From NCBI RefSeq assembly GCF_014596915.1, contig NZ_JACVWU010000011.1, forward strand, positions 186,001 to 250,000: a stretch of 64,000 nt of DNA. The letters run 5' to 3'. Below are positions 43,509 to 50,433 of this stretch, in pieces; within the stretch, counting starts at the first letter, position 1, and the number at the start of each line of letters is the position of its first letter. The notes under the pieces are model-generated. The model was not told the DNA's origin and ran no database searches. It saw nothing but the letters and a program-made list of their open reading frames with translations. Origin of the DNA: Streptomyces sp. TRM68416. Its GTDB lineage: Bacteria > Actinomycetota > Actinomycetes > Streptomycetales > Streptomycetaceae. The position numbers were made by a program, and so were the translations under genes.

Positions 43509-44060
43509 GTGGAAGCGAATGAGGGCGGGTTCGAGATCACCCAGGAGCAAGGGGCTTGGGTGATCCGCATGTGGTGGCCGACGGGACCGATCACCGGAGG
43601 GCCGCAGCGGATCACTGTCGAGGCGGCGGAGGGCTCCGCCACGCGTGACGTGGCGCGTGGGATCTCCACGACTGTTCTGCGGAGGCTCGACCTTGCGGCG
43701 GCCATGAAGCTGGCAGAGAAGGCGCCTGAGCTTCGGCAAGGCATGGAGGAGGTGACGGCGAAGGTCGAGGAAGCGGGGGCTGCAGCGGGCCTGTTGCTGA
43801 CCAACGAAGGTGTGTCAGAGCCGTACTTGGCCATGCTGGCTTCGACCTACAAGACCATGGCCGACTTGGGCGCTCCAGCTCCTGTTCCGTGGCTGGCCCG
43901 ACTTATCGGCCGCCGTCCCGAGACTGTTAAGGACCATCTCAAGCGCGCGCGAAGAGAGGGCTACCTGACCACAGTTGCGGGCAAGGCTGGCGGTGAACTT
44001 ACTGAGAAGACCACGGAGGTCCTCGCGGCCTTCGTTAATTCTGATGACGAGCAGAACTGA
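43509..44060 (+). CDS. element-encoded putative regulator (C-terminal HTH)
   Basis: 183 residues. An N-terminal beta-rich part (WVIRMWWPTGPITGGPQRITVEA) is followed by helical regions and a helix-turn-helix-like segment at about 135-170 (WLARLIGRRPETVKDHLKRARREGYL). GTG start 15 bp beyond the operator palindrome. Family not recognised. Position next to the integrase suggests control of element excision or replication. Confidence 0.65.
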   Translation: MEANEGGFEITQEQGAWVIRMWWPTGPITGGPQRITVEAAEGSATRDVARGISTTVLRRLDLAAAMKLAEKAPELRQGMEEVTAKVEEAGAAAGLLLTNEGVSEPYLAMLASTYKTMADLGAPAPVPWLARLIGRRPETVKDHLKRARREGYLTTVAGKAGGELTEKTTEVLAAFVNSDDEQN

Positions 44061-44090
44061 CGTCCGCTACTACTGAAGCAGTGCTTAATG

Positions 44091-44112
44091 AGCCCCCAGG
44101 CAACTGGGGGCT
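44091..44112 (+). terminator. intrinsic terminator
   Basis: 9-bp perfect stem AGCCCCCAG/CTGGGGGCT with loop GCAA, followed by TTGCTTTTA. A rare U-rich terminator for this genome, between the regulator and the excisionase gene. Confidence 0.88.
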
Positions 44113-44130
44113 TTGCTTTTAGGGGGACCT

Positions 44131-44304
44131 ATGCGCACGAAGCTGATGACCGTGGATGAGGTTGCCGAATACCTGAACAAGCCCCGTTCGTGGGTCTACG
44201 GAAATTGGCAGCGGGAAGGGATTCCGTTCCGCAAGGTGGGCCAGGCATTGCCTTGCCGACCGAGCGACCTCGACAAGTGGTTGGACGAAGGGACGGCGGC
44301 CTGA
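44131..44304 (+). CDS. MerR/AlpA-type excisionase-like DNA-binding protein
   Basis: 57 residues, nearly all one winged-helix domain of the helix-turn-helix-17/AlpA type (MTVDEVAEYLNKPRSWVYGNWQREGIPF...RPSDLDKWL). Such small proteins act as recombination directionality factors in integrative elements. ATG after TAGGGGGACCT. Flanked by two intrinsic terminators, so it is expressed as its own unit. Confidence 0.85.
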   Translation: MRTKLMTVDEVAEYLNKPRSWVYGNWQREGIPFRKVGQALPCRPSDLDKWLDEGTAA

Positions 44305-44339
44305 GCCCCCGGACACTCACCCCATCCACCGTCTGCGAA

Positions 44340-44361
44340 GCCTCCGAGGCGACTCGGGGGC
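44340..44361 (+). terminator. intrinsic terminator after excisionase gene
   Basis: 9-bp stem (44340-44348 with 44353-44361, one G-T pair) with GCGA loop, then CTTTTTGTTT. Confidence 0.85.
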
Positions 44362-44383
44362 CTTTTTGTTTCCGGAGAAGTGA

Positions 44384-45112
44384 TTGACGAACGCAGCCGT
44401 GAAGCTGGTTGAGTTGATTTGCTCGACATGCCGTGAGCCGTGGACCTATCACCGTCCGCTTGGCAGGAGTGGGCGCAACCCGGCAACGAACCCGGATCAC
44501 TCGCAGTGCAGGCTGAAGCGTGACAACCAGAATCGCTCAATTTCGCGCGCCAGGAAGCGGCAAGGGTTGCCATCGAGGAAGCAGCCGGAAAGGGCCGATG
44601 CGCTTGATATCGCGTGGCGGGGAGGGGCATTCGTGGAGGAGGTGCGGAAGTTCGCAGAACTTCCCAAGCAGTACGACACCAAGCAGGAAACGGAGAAAGA
44701 CGTTCACCGGGACATCGTCTATTCGACGGAAGATGACCGGCGAACAGTGGCACTGTGGTTCTCTGACTCACAAGAGAAGCACACCCCCGGACCGAAGTCC
44801 GGAAGCAAGGTCAGCAGGGTCGACTACGGCCCCGGTTCCTGGGTGTCCTGGACGTCTCCCAACGGCAAGCAGCGCACCGGGATCGTCTCCGAAGACCTGT
44901 TCACTCTTCGGGCCGCAATCCGTGCGGCGGACGTGGGCAGCAGCGTGACGGCCCGTGCGCGGGTCGTGGTGATCCCTTCCGATGGCGGTGAGGCACTCCC
45001 GCTGTGTCTGCCGACTTCAAATGATCCAGATGCCCGGGTGAAGGACGACGGCCGTTACCGGCACGCCACCCCGGCCCATCATCACCCTTCCCTCTTGGAG
45101 GCAGCAGCGTGA
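44384..45112 (+). CDS. hypothetical element protein with possible zinc-binding N-terminus
   Basis: 242 residues. N-terminal CSTCREPW followed by DHSQC could form a small zinc knuckle (about 13-43). The rest is hydrophilic, with basic SISRARKRQ and a region ARARVVVIPSDGGEALPL towards the end. TTG start with GGAG 6 nt upstream. Its stop overlaps the next gene's GTG, so the pair is co-translated. Role probably in replication or its control; not recognised. Confidence 0.6.
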   Translation: MTNAAVKLVELICSTCREPWTYHRPLGRSGRNPATNPDHSQCRLKRDNQNRSISRARKRQGLPSRKQPERADALDIAWRGGAFVEEVRKFAELPKQYDTKQETEKDVHRDIVYSTEDDRRTVALWFSDSQEKHTPGPKSGSKVSRVDYGPGSWVSWTSPNGKQRTGIVSEDLFTLRAAIRAADVGSSVTARARVVVIPSDGGEALPLCLPTSNDPDARVKDDGRYRHATPAHHHPSLLEAAA

Positions 45113-46458
45113 GCACGCCCGACGTATCCACCATGGCCACGGGACGGCTCCGGGCCGTGGTCGCCTCCCTGGCTCCGCATGTCGAGTGGTCCCCGGTCGG
45201 CTTGCTCGGGGGTCTGCTGTGTGCCTTCTCCGCCATGCTCCCTGAGACTCGTGTGCAGCGCGGTTCCGGCTCCATGCCGCTCATGCTCCACGTGCTTCTG
45301 TGCGGGGGCACCGGTGAGGGCAAGGGCCAGTCGTGGGGCATCGCAGAGGCCATTGCCAGGGACGCCAACCGCACCTTCATGTCGGGAAACGTCATCCATG
45401 GAGTGGTGGGCGGCGCCGGACTCATCCAAGCCGTGGCCGACTGTGATGAACACGCGCTGATCATCGATACGGAGTACGCCCGTGTGCTGCGGGCCGGACG
45501 CCGACAGGCCAACCTCTCTCAGGTACTCCGAGACCTCTGGGATGGCGCCCCCGTGGCCACGTCCAGGGCGAAAGACCCCGTCCAGGTCGACGCTCCCCGA
45601 GTCTCGATCATGGGCCACATCACCCCGGAGGAGTTCCGGGCCAACCTCACCGGAACCGACAGAGATGGCGGCTCGTACAACAGGCTGCTGATCCTGCCCG
45701 TGTCTCAGGTTGGATGGCTCAGCGAGCGGGAGCGGATGCCCGCGCATCTGATCCCGGAGGCAGGCGAACTCTTCGCGCGGGCCGTCCGGTTCGGACAACG
45801 GGCCAGCATGGTCACTCTGTCTGAGGACGCTTACGACGTGGCCGACACCATCCGACACGACCTGTTGAGCAAAGCCCGTGAGTCCGAGGAACTGAAGCCG
45901 TTCGCTGCCCGCTGCAACGAACAAGTACGCCGTATCGCCGCCCTGTTCGCGCTCTTCGATCTGCGCTCCCAGATCACCCCCGATGATCTGCACGCGGCGG
46001 CCTCTCTGGTCACCCACGCCATGAACACCGTGGAGGTCATCGCAACCGGAAGCGGGAGCAAGCCCGGCAAGCGTCAGCCGCTCAGCCTCGCGGAGAAGGT
46101 ACGGGCCCGACTGGAACGGTTCGGCGGCTCCGCCTGGTCATCCCAAGTTCTGCCCTACGTCGGAGCGTCCGCCGCTGAGGTCAGGGCACTGCCCGGAATC
46201 GTCGTGACCGAAGAACGGCAGAGCGTCGGCCGTCCGGCCGTTGTGTTCTCGCTCGCGGTCGACAGTGCCCGTGACACAGAGCGCATGAAACCGGAGGTGG
46301 TTGCGGCCGGCCAGCGGGCAGAAACGCATGGGAATGGAGCCAAGGTCGTTTCGATGGACGCCTACCGCCCGGAACCGAAGCAGGCCCCCGAGCCCGCGCC
46401 TCAACCGAAGCGGCCGGAACCGCTCGCCGACTCCAACCCCTTCCGCGCACTGCTCTAA
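45109..46458 (+). CDS. DUF3987-like P-loop protein (putative replication ATPase)
   Basis: 449 residues. P-loop GGTGEGKGQS at about 66-75 and a Walker-B-like strand ALIIDTEYARVLR at about 117-129. The layout resembles DUF3987 proteins of prophages and genomic islands, related to helicase/primase ATPases. C-terminal winged-helix-like segment (about 325-385) and a Pro/Lys-rich tail. GTG overlaps the previous stop. The best candidate for an element replication function. Confidence 0.7.
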   Translation: MSTPDVSTMATGRLRAVVASLAPHVEWSPVGLLGGLLCAFSAMLPETRVQRGSGSMPLMLHVLLCGGTGEGKGQSWGIAEAIARDANRTFMSGNVIHGVVGGAGLIQAVADCDEHALIIDTEYARVLRAGRRQANLSQVLRDLWDGAPVATSRAKDPVQVDAPRVSIMGHITPEEFRANLTGTDRDGGSYNRLLILPVSQVGWLSERERMPAHLIPEAGELFARAVRFGQRASMVTLSEDAYDVADTIRHDLLSKARESEELKPFAARCNEQVRRIAALFALFDLRSQITPDDLHAAASLVTHAMNTVEVIATGSGSKPGKRQPLSLAEKVRARLERFGGSAWSSQVLPYVGASAAEVRALPGIVVTEERQSVGRPAVVFSLAVDSARDTERMKPEVVAAGQRAETHGNGAKVVSMDAYRPEPKQAPEPAPQPKRPEPLADSNPFRALL

Positions 46459-46470
46459 CAAACCCAACCA

Positions 46471-46504
46471 AAGCCCCGGCCACGCAGGTCGGGGCTTCTT
46501 TGTT
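46471..46504 (+). terminator. intrinsic terminator at end of replication genes
   Basis: 11-bp stem (46471-46481 with 46487-46497, one G-T pair), loop ACGCA, then CTTTGTTG. Lies between convergent genes. Confidence 0.82.
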
Positions 46505-46511
46505 GCTTCGG

Positions 46512-46994
46512 CTACCGGATGGGGCAGGGCAGTTCAGGGCTCGAACGATTCGGCGAGCACGTCACGACCGCCATGGACAGATACGAGGGGCGTTCGAGAT
46601 AGAAGCCGTACGACACATCAGCGCCCGTGTGCAGCCGTTCGGCCGCTGTGCTCACCACCTGGGCGAGACGCGTGGTGTCACGATCCCGCTCCGCCGCGAA
46701 CCGGGGCGCGAACTCGGTCAGACGCTCGCCGAGCCAGGCCGCCGCCTCCTTCGCGTCACCCCATGTGCCCTGAACCAAGGAACCCGGCTTCATGAGCCAG
46801 TACGCCGATTCCAGCGGCGGCAGATCCGACGTGGGGAACTCGGCCGCTACCTCCCGATAGCGCTGGTATACCTTCACCGCCTTGTGGTCCCCGGGCTCAG
46901 GCAGCAGCGGAGGGACGGGGTAGGGAGGCCGCCTCAGCGCCTCATTGTCGAAACGCTCCTTCAAGCCGCTCCACAGATAGCCGTGGTGGTGCAC
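46512..46994 (-). CDS. hypothetical element protein
   Basis: 160 residues with no recognised family. N-terminal His run (HHH), then Pro-rich and helical regions. GTG 46994 is the first start, but the frame remains open upstream to the stop of the DUF397 gene (47079) and translates as plausible protein (PGWHFSKRERL). A longer product or a lost start is therefore possible. Convergent with the DUF3987-like gene. Confidence 0.55.
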   Translation of the reverse strand: MHHHGYLWSGLKERFDNEALRRPPYPVPPLLPEPGDHKAVKVYQRYREVAAEFPTSDLPPLESAYWLMKPGSLVQGTWGDAKEAAAWLGERLTEFAPRFAAERDRDTTRLAQVVSTAAERLHTGADVSYGFYLERPSYLSMAVVTCSPNRSSPELPCPIR

Positions 46995-47078
46995 GAGTCG
47001 TTCCCGTTTCGAGAAGTGCCAGCCGGGCAGGGCCCAGGGACGGGGGATGGACCCGGCCCGGCTGACGGAGAGGGAAGA

Positions 47079-47303
47079 TCAGACGTTGAGGCCGAACCGC
47101 GCCGGGTCGATCCCGGCCGCGTTCAGTTCCTCCGTGGTGAACCGCAGCGGCTGCGCGTCCGGCCGCTTGCTGTCGCCGAGGGCCCAGGCGTCGTCGCCGA
47201 TCCGGGCCAGGGTCACGCACCCCTCGGTACAGGGGCCGCCGCACGCCTTCACGAACGAGGCCCCGTCGATGTCGAGCCCGTACAGGTCGGTTCCGTTCAG
47301 CAT
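47079..47303 (-). CDS. DUF397-type small protein
   Basis: 74 residues. GCVTLARIGDDAWALGDSKRPDAQPLRFTTEE is typical of DUF397: a Cys followed by V, then a DSK.PD.P.L.FT pattern. ATG 47303 follows AGGAAGGTG. In Streptomyces DUF397 genes accompany XRE/DUF5753 regulators, as here (47839-48690), and are thought to form paired regulatory modules. Confidence 0.75.
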   Translation of the reverse strand: MLNGTDLYGLDIDGASFVKACGGPCTEGCVTLARIGDDAWALGDSKRPDAQPLRFTTEELNAAGIDPARFGLNV

Positions 47304-47393
47304 TACTGCACCTTCCTGCTCAACTAATCGCGGCCATGGCTGACCGCCGCCGCCCATTCCGGGCGGGAGTTCAAGGGAGGAGAGGGAGAGACT

Positions 47394-47591
47394 TCAGCGT
47401 CCGGAACCTTGGCCGCGTTCCGTGCAGCGCCAGCACTCGCATGGCGGCCAAGCACTCGTGAGCAGGGGCGGAAGATCGTCCGTCGTGGCCACGGCTTGCT
47501 CCGGCCCCCAGGTCTGCCCTGAGTCGCGAGAGACCCGCATGGTCATCAGGGGGCGGTCGGCGAAGAGCCTTGAGCCCGTTCCCTTGCTCAT
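47394..47591 (-). CDS. small conserved-type Streptomyces protein
   Basis: 65 residues. MSKGTGSRLFADRPLMTMRV and RDSGQTWGP form a compact pattern I recall from Streptomyces element-borne small proteins. CECWRC near the C-terminus could bind a metal. The start overlaps the upstream stop (ATGA, 47588-47591), so the two are translated together. Confidence 0.6.
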   Translation of the reverse strand: MSKGTGSRLFADRPLMTMRVSRDSGQTWGPEQAVATTDDLPPLLTSAWPPCECWRCTERGQGSGR

Positions 47592-47806
47592 GACGCGTGC
47601 GCTTCTGCGTGGTGCTGGCGCATCCGTACGTTGGCGTCGGATACGGCGCTGTAGTCGAACGTGGAGCGGGCGTTCTCGCGGGCTACCGATATGGACAGGC
47701 AGTCAGCGCAACCGGGTTTGGGTGACGGCTCGCGAGGTGACTCCGACAGGCACGTCCGTGCTGTCGTGTGGGGTCCAGGATCGGAAGTTCTCTCTTCGCT
47801 CTCCAT
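47588..47806 (-). CDS. small hypothetical protein, DUF7848-like
   Basis: 72 residues. CADCLSISVARENARSTFDYSAVSDANVRMRQHH combines a Cys pair with C-terminal His residues, a possible zinc site. It resembles small DUF7848-type proteins. Co-translated with the 65-residue protein downstream. Confidence 0.55.
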   Translation of the reverse strand: MESEERTSDPGPHTTARTCLSESPREPSPKPGCADCLSISVARENARSTFDYSAVSDANVRMRQHHAEAHAS

Positions 47807-47838
47807 GACGCCATCTTCGGCGGGCTACAGATGCGGCT

Positions 47839-48690
47839 CTAGCCTGTTTCCTGTTCCCGCAAAAAGTCGTCGCGGATACCTTCGACCAGGCCCCGCATGC
47901 CGTCACCGGACAGCGCCACCCGTTCGAACCCGTGGAATTTCTCTACGTAGATTTCTACGTCCCTGGGATCGGTGACGAGCACCTCGGCATGGACCGTCTC
48001 GACAGTGACCATACGGTTGTCCCGGATCGCGAACGAGTGGTTCGCGACGTCATGCTGCTGAACGCTCAACGGGATTACTCGGATGTCGATGTGAGACAGA
48101 CGCGACATCGAAACAATCCGGTCCAGCTGCGCAGCCATCATCGACGGCGGGACGAGCCGCCACCGCAGAACGGGTTCCGTGATGATGAACCGCAATGACT
48201 TCGTGCTGTCGTAGAGGATTGCTTGGCGTTCCAAGCGGCCGCTGACGGTGCGGTTGAGAGTGTCTTCACTCAGGCTGTGACGTTGCAGAACGGCCCGAAT
48301 GTACTCGGGAGTCTGGAGCAGACCCGGAACCAGAGCCGGTTGGAACATCCGCAGCACTGACATCTGGGCTTCAAGAGCCTTGACCTCCTGCTGGCCCTTA
48401 TGGACTCCCACCCGTTTCAACAGCCGCCACTCGGTCGTCTCGGTGCCGGCCGTCCGAGCCGCATCGGTGTACTCGGCCTTGATCTCCTCGGACACGCCGA
48501 TGGCAATCAGGATGCGCTCGACGTCCGTCGCGCTGGGCGCCAGCTTCGCATTCTCGATCTTGGAGAGCTTGGACGGAGACATGAGAGCGCCGCGGGCGAC
48601 CGCTTTGGCTTCCTTCCCGGATGCCTGACGCAGTGCCCGCAGCGCGGCCCCCAACTGTGCCCTGTTCACGCTCCGTACTTGGCCCACCAT
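47839..48690 (-). CDS. XRE-family regulator with DUF5753 domain
   Basis: 283 residues. N-terminal helix-turn-helix (about 10-65; LGAALRALRQASG...MSPSKLSKIENAK) and C-terminal DUF5753 domain (about 90-275; PALVPGLLQTPEYIRA, VLRW, LDRIVSMS). ATG 48690 is used; GTG 48669, which overlaps the upstream stop (GTGA), is equally plausible and gives 276 residues. Belongs to the XRE/DUF397/DUF6879 set of the element. Confidence 0.88.
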   Translation of the reverse strand: MVGQVRSVNRAQLGAALRALRQASGKEAKAVARGALMSPSKLSKIENAKLAPSATDVERILIAIGVSEEIKAEYTDAARTAGTETTEWRLLKRVGVHKGQQEVKALEAQMSVLRMFQPALVPGLLQTPEYIRAVLQRHSLSEDTLNRTVSGRLERQAILYDSTKSLRFIITEPVLRWRLVPPSMMAAQLDRIVSMSRLSHIDIRVIPLSVQQHDVANHSFAIRDNRMVTVETVHAEVLVTDPRDVEIYVEKFHGFERVALSGDGMRGLVEGIRDDFLREQETG

Positions 48691-49190
48691 TCCGTGAACG
48701 GTTCCGCGTGGGTGAGTGCCGCGTCACGGTGCGCGGCGAACTCCGCCGTTCGTTCCGATGACAGCACTTCCGAGCCCAGGTACTTTCCGGCGCCGTCATA
48801 GTTCATCACGGCCACGGACTCGGAGTCGAAGAGCCAGAAGTCAGGTACGTTCTGTAGGGGGTTCGGCCTGTTGGTGACGTCCAGAATGAAGAACTCCTCA
48901 CCCCCAGACATGTTCTTCTGGTACCCCCACCCGAGTTCGAACCTGAGATAGTCCGTGAGCGGGCGGCGCAGAATGTGAACCCGGTAGACCCGTTTCCCTT
49001 TTCCGGTGTGTGAGCGGAGTTGTTCGACCCAGCCCGCGTTGTAGTCGTCCGGCTGCGGCTCCCCGGCCAGGAACGCGTGATAGGCATCGACGTTCCCCGA
49101 CTTGCTGTAGTCGTCGAGGGTTTCGAGCCGGAACGCCTCACGCTGGAACATGTCGAAGAGGTCGCCGAGGGTCCTAGATGAGGTTGTCAC
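48666..49190 (-). CDS. DUF6879-like protein
   Basis: 174 residues. MFQREAFRLETLDDY, ELGWGYQKNMSGGEEFFILD and DFWLFDS are typical of DUF6879, a family of unknown function usually encoded next to XRE/DUF5753 regulators in Streptomyces. GTG start inside the 3' end of the previous small gene; stop overlapping the regulator gene. Confidence 0.72.
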   Translation of the reverse strand: MTTSSRTLGDLFDMFQREAFRLETLDDYSKSGNVDAYHAFLAGEPQPDDYNAGWVEQLRSHTGKGKRVYRVHILRRPLTDYLRFELGWGYQKNMSGGEEFFILDVTNRPNPLQNVPDFWLFDSESVAVMNYDGAGKYLGSEVLSSERTAEFAAHRDAALTHAEPFTEWWAKYGA

Positions 49191-49365
49191 GGATGGCCTT
49201 CTGGATCAGTTCCATCGGGATCTCGACCAGGGTTTCATGAGCGGGAATCTGAAGCCCGTGGTCGGTCGGAGTCTCCCCCTGGACCAAGAGCGTGCCGCGA
49301 TCCGTCGCGTAGATCGTCGGGCAGTCCGTGATGTCGCATGTGCTGACCAGCTTGGTGACCTTCAT
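49174..49365 (-). CDS. small hypothetical protein, partner of DUF6879/XRE genes
   Basis: 63 residues. MKVTKLVSTCDITDCPTIYATDRGTLLVQGE followed by an amphipathic C-terminal helix. The Cys pair with spacing CxxxxC may bind a metal. Overlaps the DUF6879 gene by 17 bp. First gene of the leftward operon at the attR end. Confidence 0.65.
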   Translation of the reverse strand: MKVTKLVSTCDITDCPTIYATDRGTLLVQGETPTDHGLQIPAHETLVEIPMELIQKAIRDNLI

Positions 49366-49603
49366 GGTCCGGGTTCCCCTCCCGTGCTGCTGCCAGTACC
49401 CCGCATCTGGGTTGATGCTCCCGAGGCCAGGGCGCGCGGGTCAAGCGATCACGGTTGACGGAACGGGAAACCGCGTAACCTCCCCGGAGCCCGCCGCTCC
49501 TCCGGCCGGTCGGGGAGGCTGCCGCCAGCATCCCGCCGACCTGGGCAGACTCCTGAGGATCATGGGGAAATGCTGGGGAGGGCTATGCCGAGAGGGGTGT
49601 CCG

Positions 49604-49629
49604 TGCAGGTCAGAGCCGTATGACCTGTA
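49604..49629. promoter_or_regulatory. candidate integrase arm-type site, right end
   Basis: TGCAGGTCAG (49604-49613), identical to the left-end site, followed by the near-inverse ATGACCTGTA. Directly adjoins attR. The preceding stretch from 49366 contains no supported gene. Confidence 0.55.
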
Positions 49630-49633
49630 AAGC

Positions 49634-49701
49634 ACGCAGATCTACGAGGGCACGACCCAGGTCCAGCGCATCGTGATGGCGCGGAACCTGCCGTAGCAGG
49701 G
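49634..49701 (+). other. attR: displaced native 3' end of acyl-CoA dehydrogenase gene
   Basis: Codes for TQIYEGTTQVQRIVMARNLP and a TAG stop using GC-rich codons, without an upstream gene body; an in-frame TAA lies just before it. The 24-bp perfect core is 49657-49680. Confidence 0.9.
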
Positions 49702-49716
49702 ATCGTACGGAGAGCG

Positions 49717-49739
49717 GCCCCCGACGTCATGTCGGGGGC
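49717..49739. terminator. original acyl-CoA dehydrogenase terminator / thioesterase terminator
   Basis: 9-bp perfect stem (49717-49725 with 49731-49739), loop GTCAT. Now separated from its gene by the element. Still serves the converging thioesterase gene. Confidence 0.82.
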
Positions 49740-49755
49740 TGTTCTGTGTGGGGTC

Positions 49756-50313
49756 CTAGTCCTCGATCCCCTCCGCCGCCCGCCTCTCCCGCAGTTCCAT
49801 GATCGCCCGGCGTCGCGCCAGGCGGTGGGTGCGGCGGATCTGGGCCTCCTGGTAGCGGCGCTTGTCGCGTTCCGTCTCCGGGAGGACCGGGGGGACGCGG
49901 CGGGGCTTGCCGTCGGCGTCGACCGCGGCGAAGACCAGGTAGGCGGAGCCGACCTGGGTGGGCGGCGTGGACTCGTTCCAGCGCTCGGCGAGGACGCGGA
50001 CGCCGACCTCCATCGAGGTGCGGCCGGTCCAGTTGACCTGGGCCTTGACGTGGACGAGGTCACCGACGCGGACGGGCTCCAGGAACACCATCTCGTCCAT
50101 GGAGGCGGTGACCGCCGGTCCGCCGCTGTGCCGTCCCGCCACCGCGCCCGCCGCGTCGTCGACGAGCTTCATGATCACGCCGCCGTGCACGGTGCCCAGC
50201 AGGTTGGTGTCGCTGTGCGTCATGATGTGGCTGAGGGTGGTGCGCGAGGCGGAGGTGGGCTTGCCCGGGATCTCCGGGATGTCCGATTCCGCGGCCGAGG
50301 CCTGTTCTGTCAT
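49756..50313 (-). CDS. acyl-CoA thioesterase (hotdog fold, YciA-type)
   Basis: 185 residues. HTNLLGTVHGG-type motif (DTNLLGTVHGGVIMKLVDDAAG) and DEMVFLEPVRVGD match acyl-CoA hydrolases of the hotdog fold. The C-terminal 40 residues are Arg/Glu-rich. ATG 50313 with GGAGG immediately upstream. Before insertion of the element it directly faced the acyl-CoA dehydrogenase gene, consistent with linked fatty-acyl metabolism. Confidence 0.9.
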   Translation of the reverse strand: MTEQASAAESDIPEIPGKPTSASRTTLSHIMTHSDTNLLGTVHGGVIMKLVDDAAGAVAGRHSGGPAVTASMDEMVFLEPVRVGDLVHVKAQVNWTGRTSMEVGVRVLAERWNESTPPTQVGSAYLVFAAVDADGKPRRVPPVLPETERDKRRYQEAQIRRTHRLARRRAIMELRERRAAEGIED

Positions 50314-50433
50314 GGCCTCCACTTTATGCCGAGGTCACAGAGGCGGATTTTTGTGTCGGCTTGGCAACAGCCCTGCCCCTATTTCCCGCCGAACCTTGTA
50401 TGACACACCGCCGTGCCCTGCACACTGGGGCCC

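Larger units (their letters stand above)
41935..49701. mobile_element. integrated genetic element (about 7.7 kb) in acyl-CoA dehydrogenase 3' end
   Basis: Bounded by 68-bp imperfect direct repeats (41935-42002 and 49634-49701; 61 of 68 identical, 24-bp perfect core). Contents: tyrosine integrase, regulator plus operator, excisionase-like protein, two replication-type proteins, and an accessory set (hypothetical, DUF397, two small proteins, XRE, DUF6879, small protein). GC is visibly lower than the flanks. No FtsK-like transfer gene, capsid or terminase seen. It may be a small non-conjugative integrative element or a phage satellite; which one cannot be decided from sequence alone. Confidence 0.92.

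Noticed and set aside
46942..47244. Alternative frame overlapping the DUF397 gene
   Set aside because: Arg-rich shadow of the DUF397 and hypothetical genes.
49328..49630. Small rightward open frame next to attR
   Set aside because: No plausible ribosome site, low-complexity translation and overlap with the arm-site region; not supported as a gene.
41935..49701. tRNA-targeting AICE (SLP1/pSAM2 type)
   Set aside because: No tRNA at either end; the repeats are protein-coding acyl-CoA dehydrogenase sequence, and Tra/RepSA-type genes are absent.
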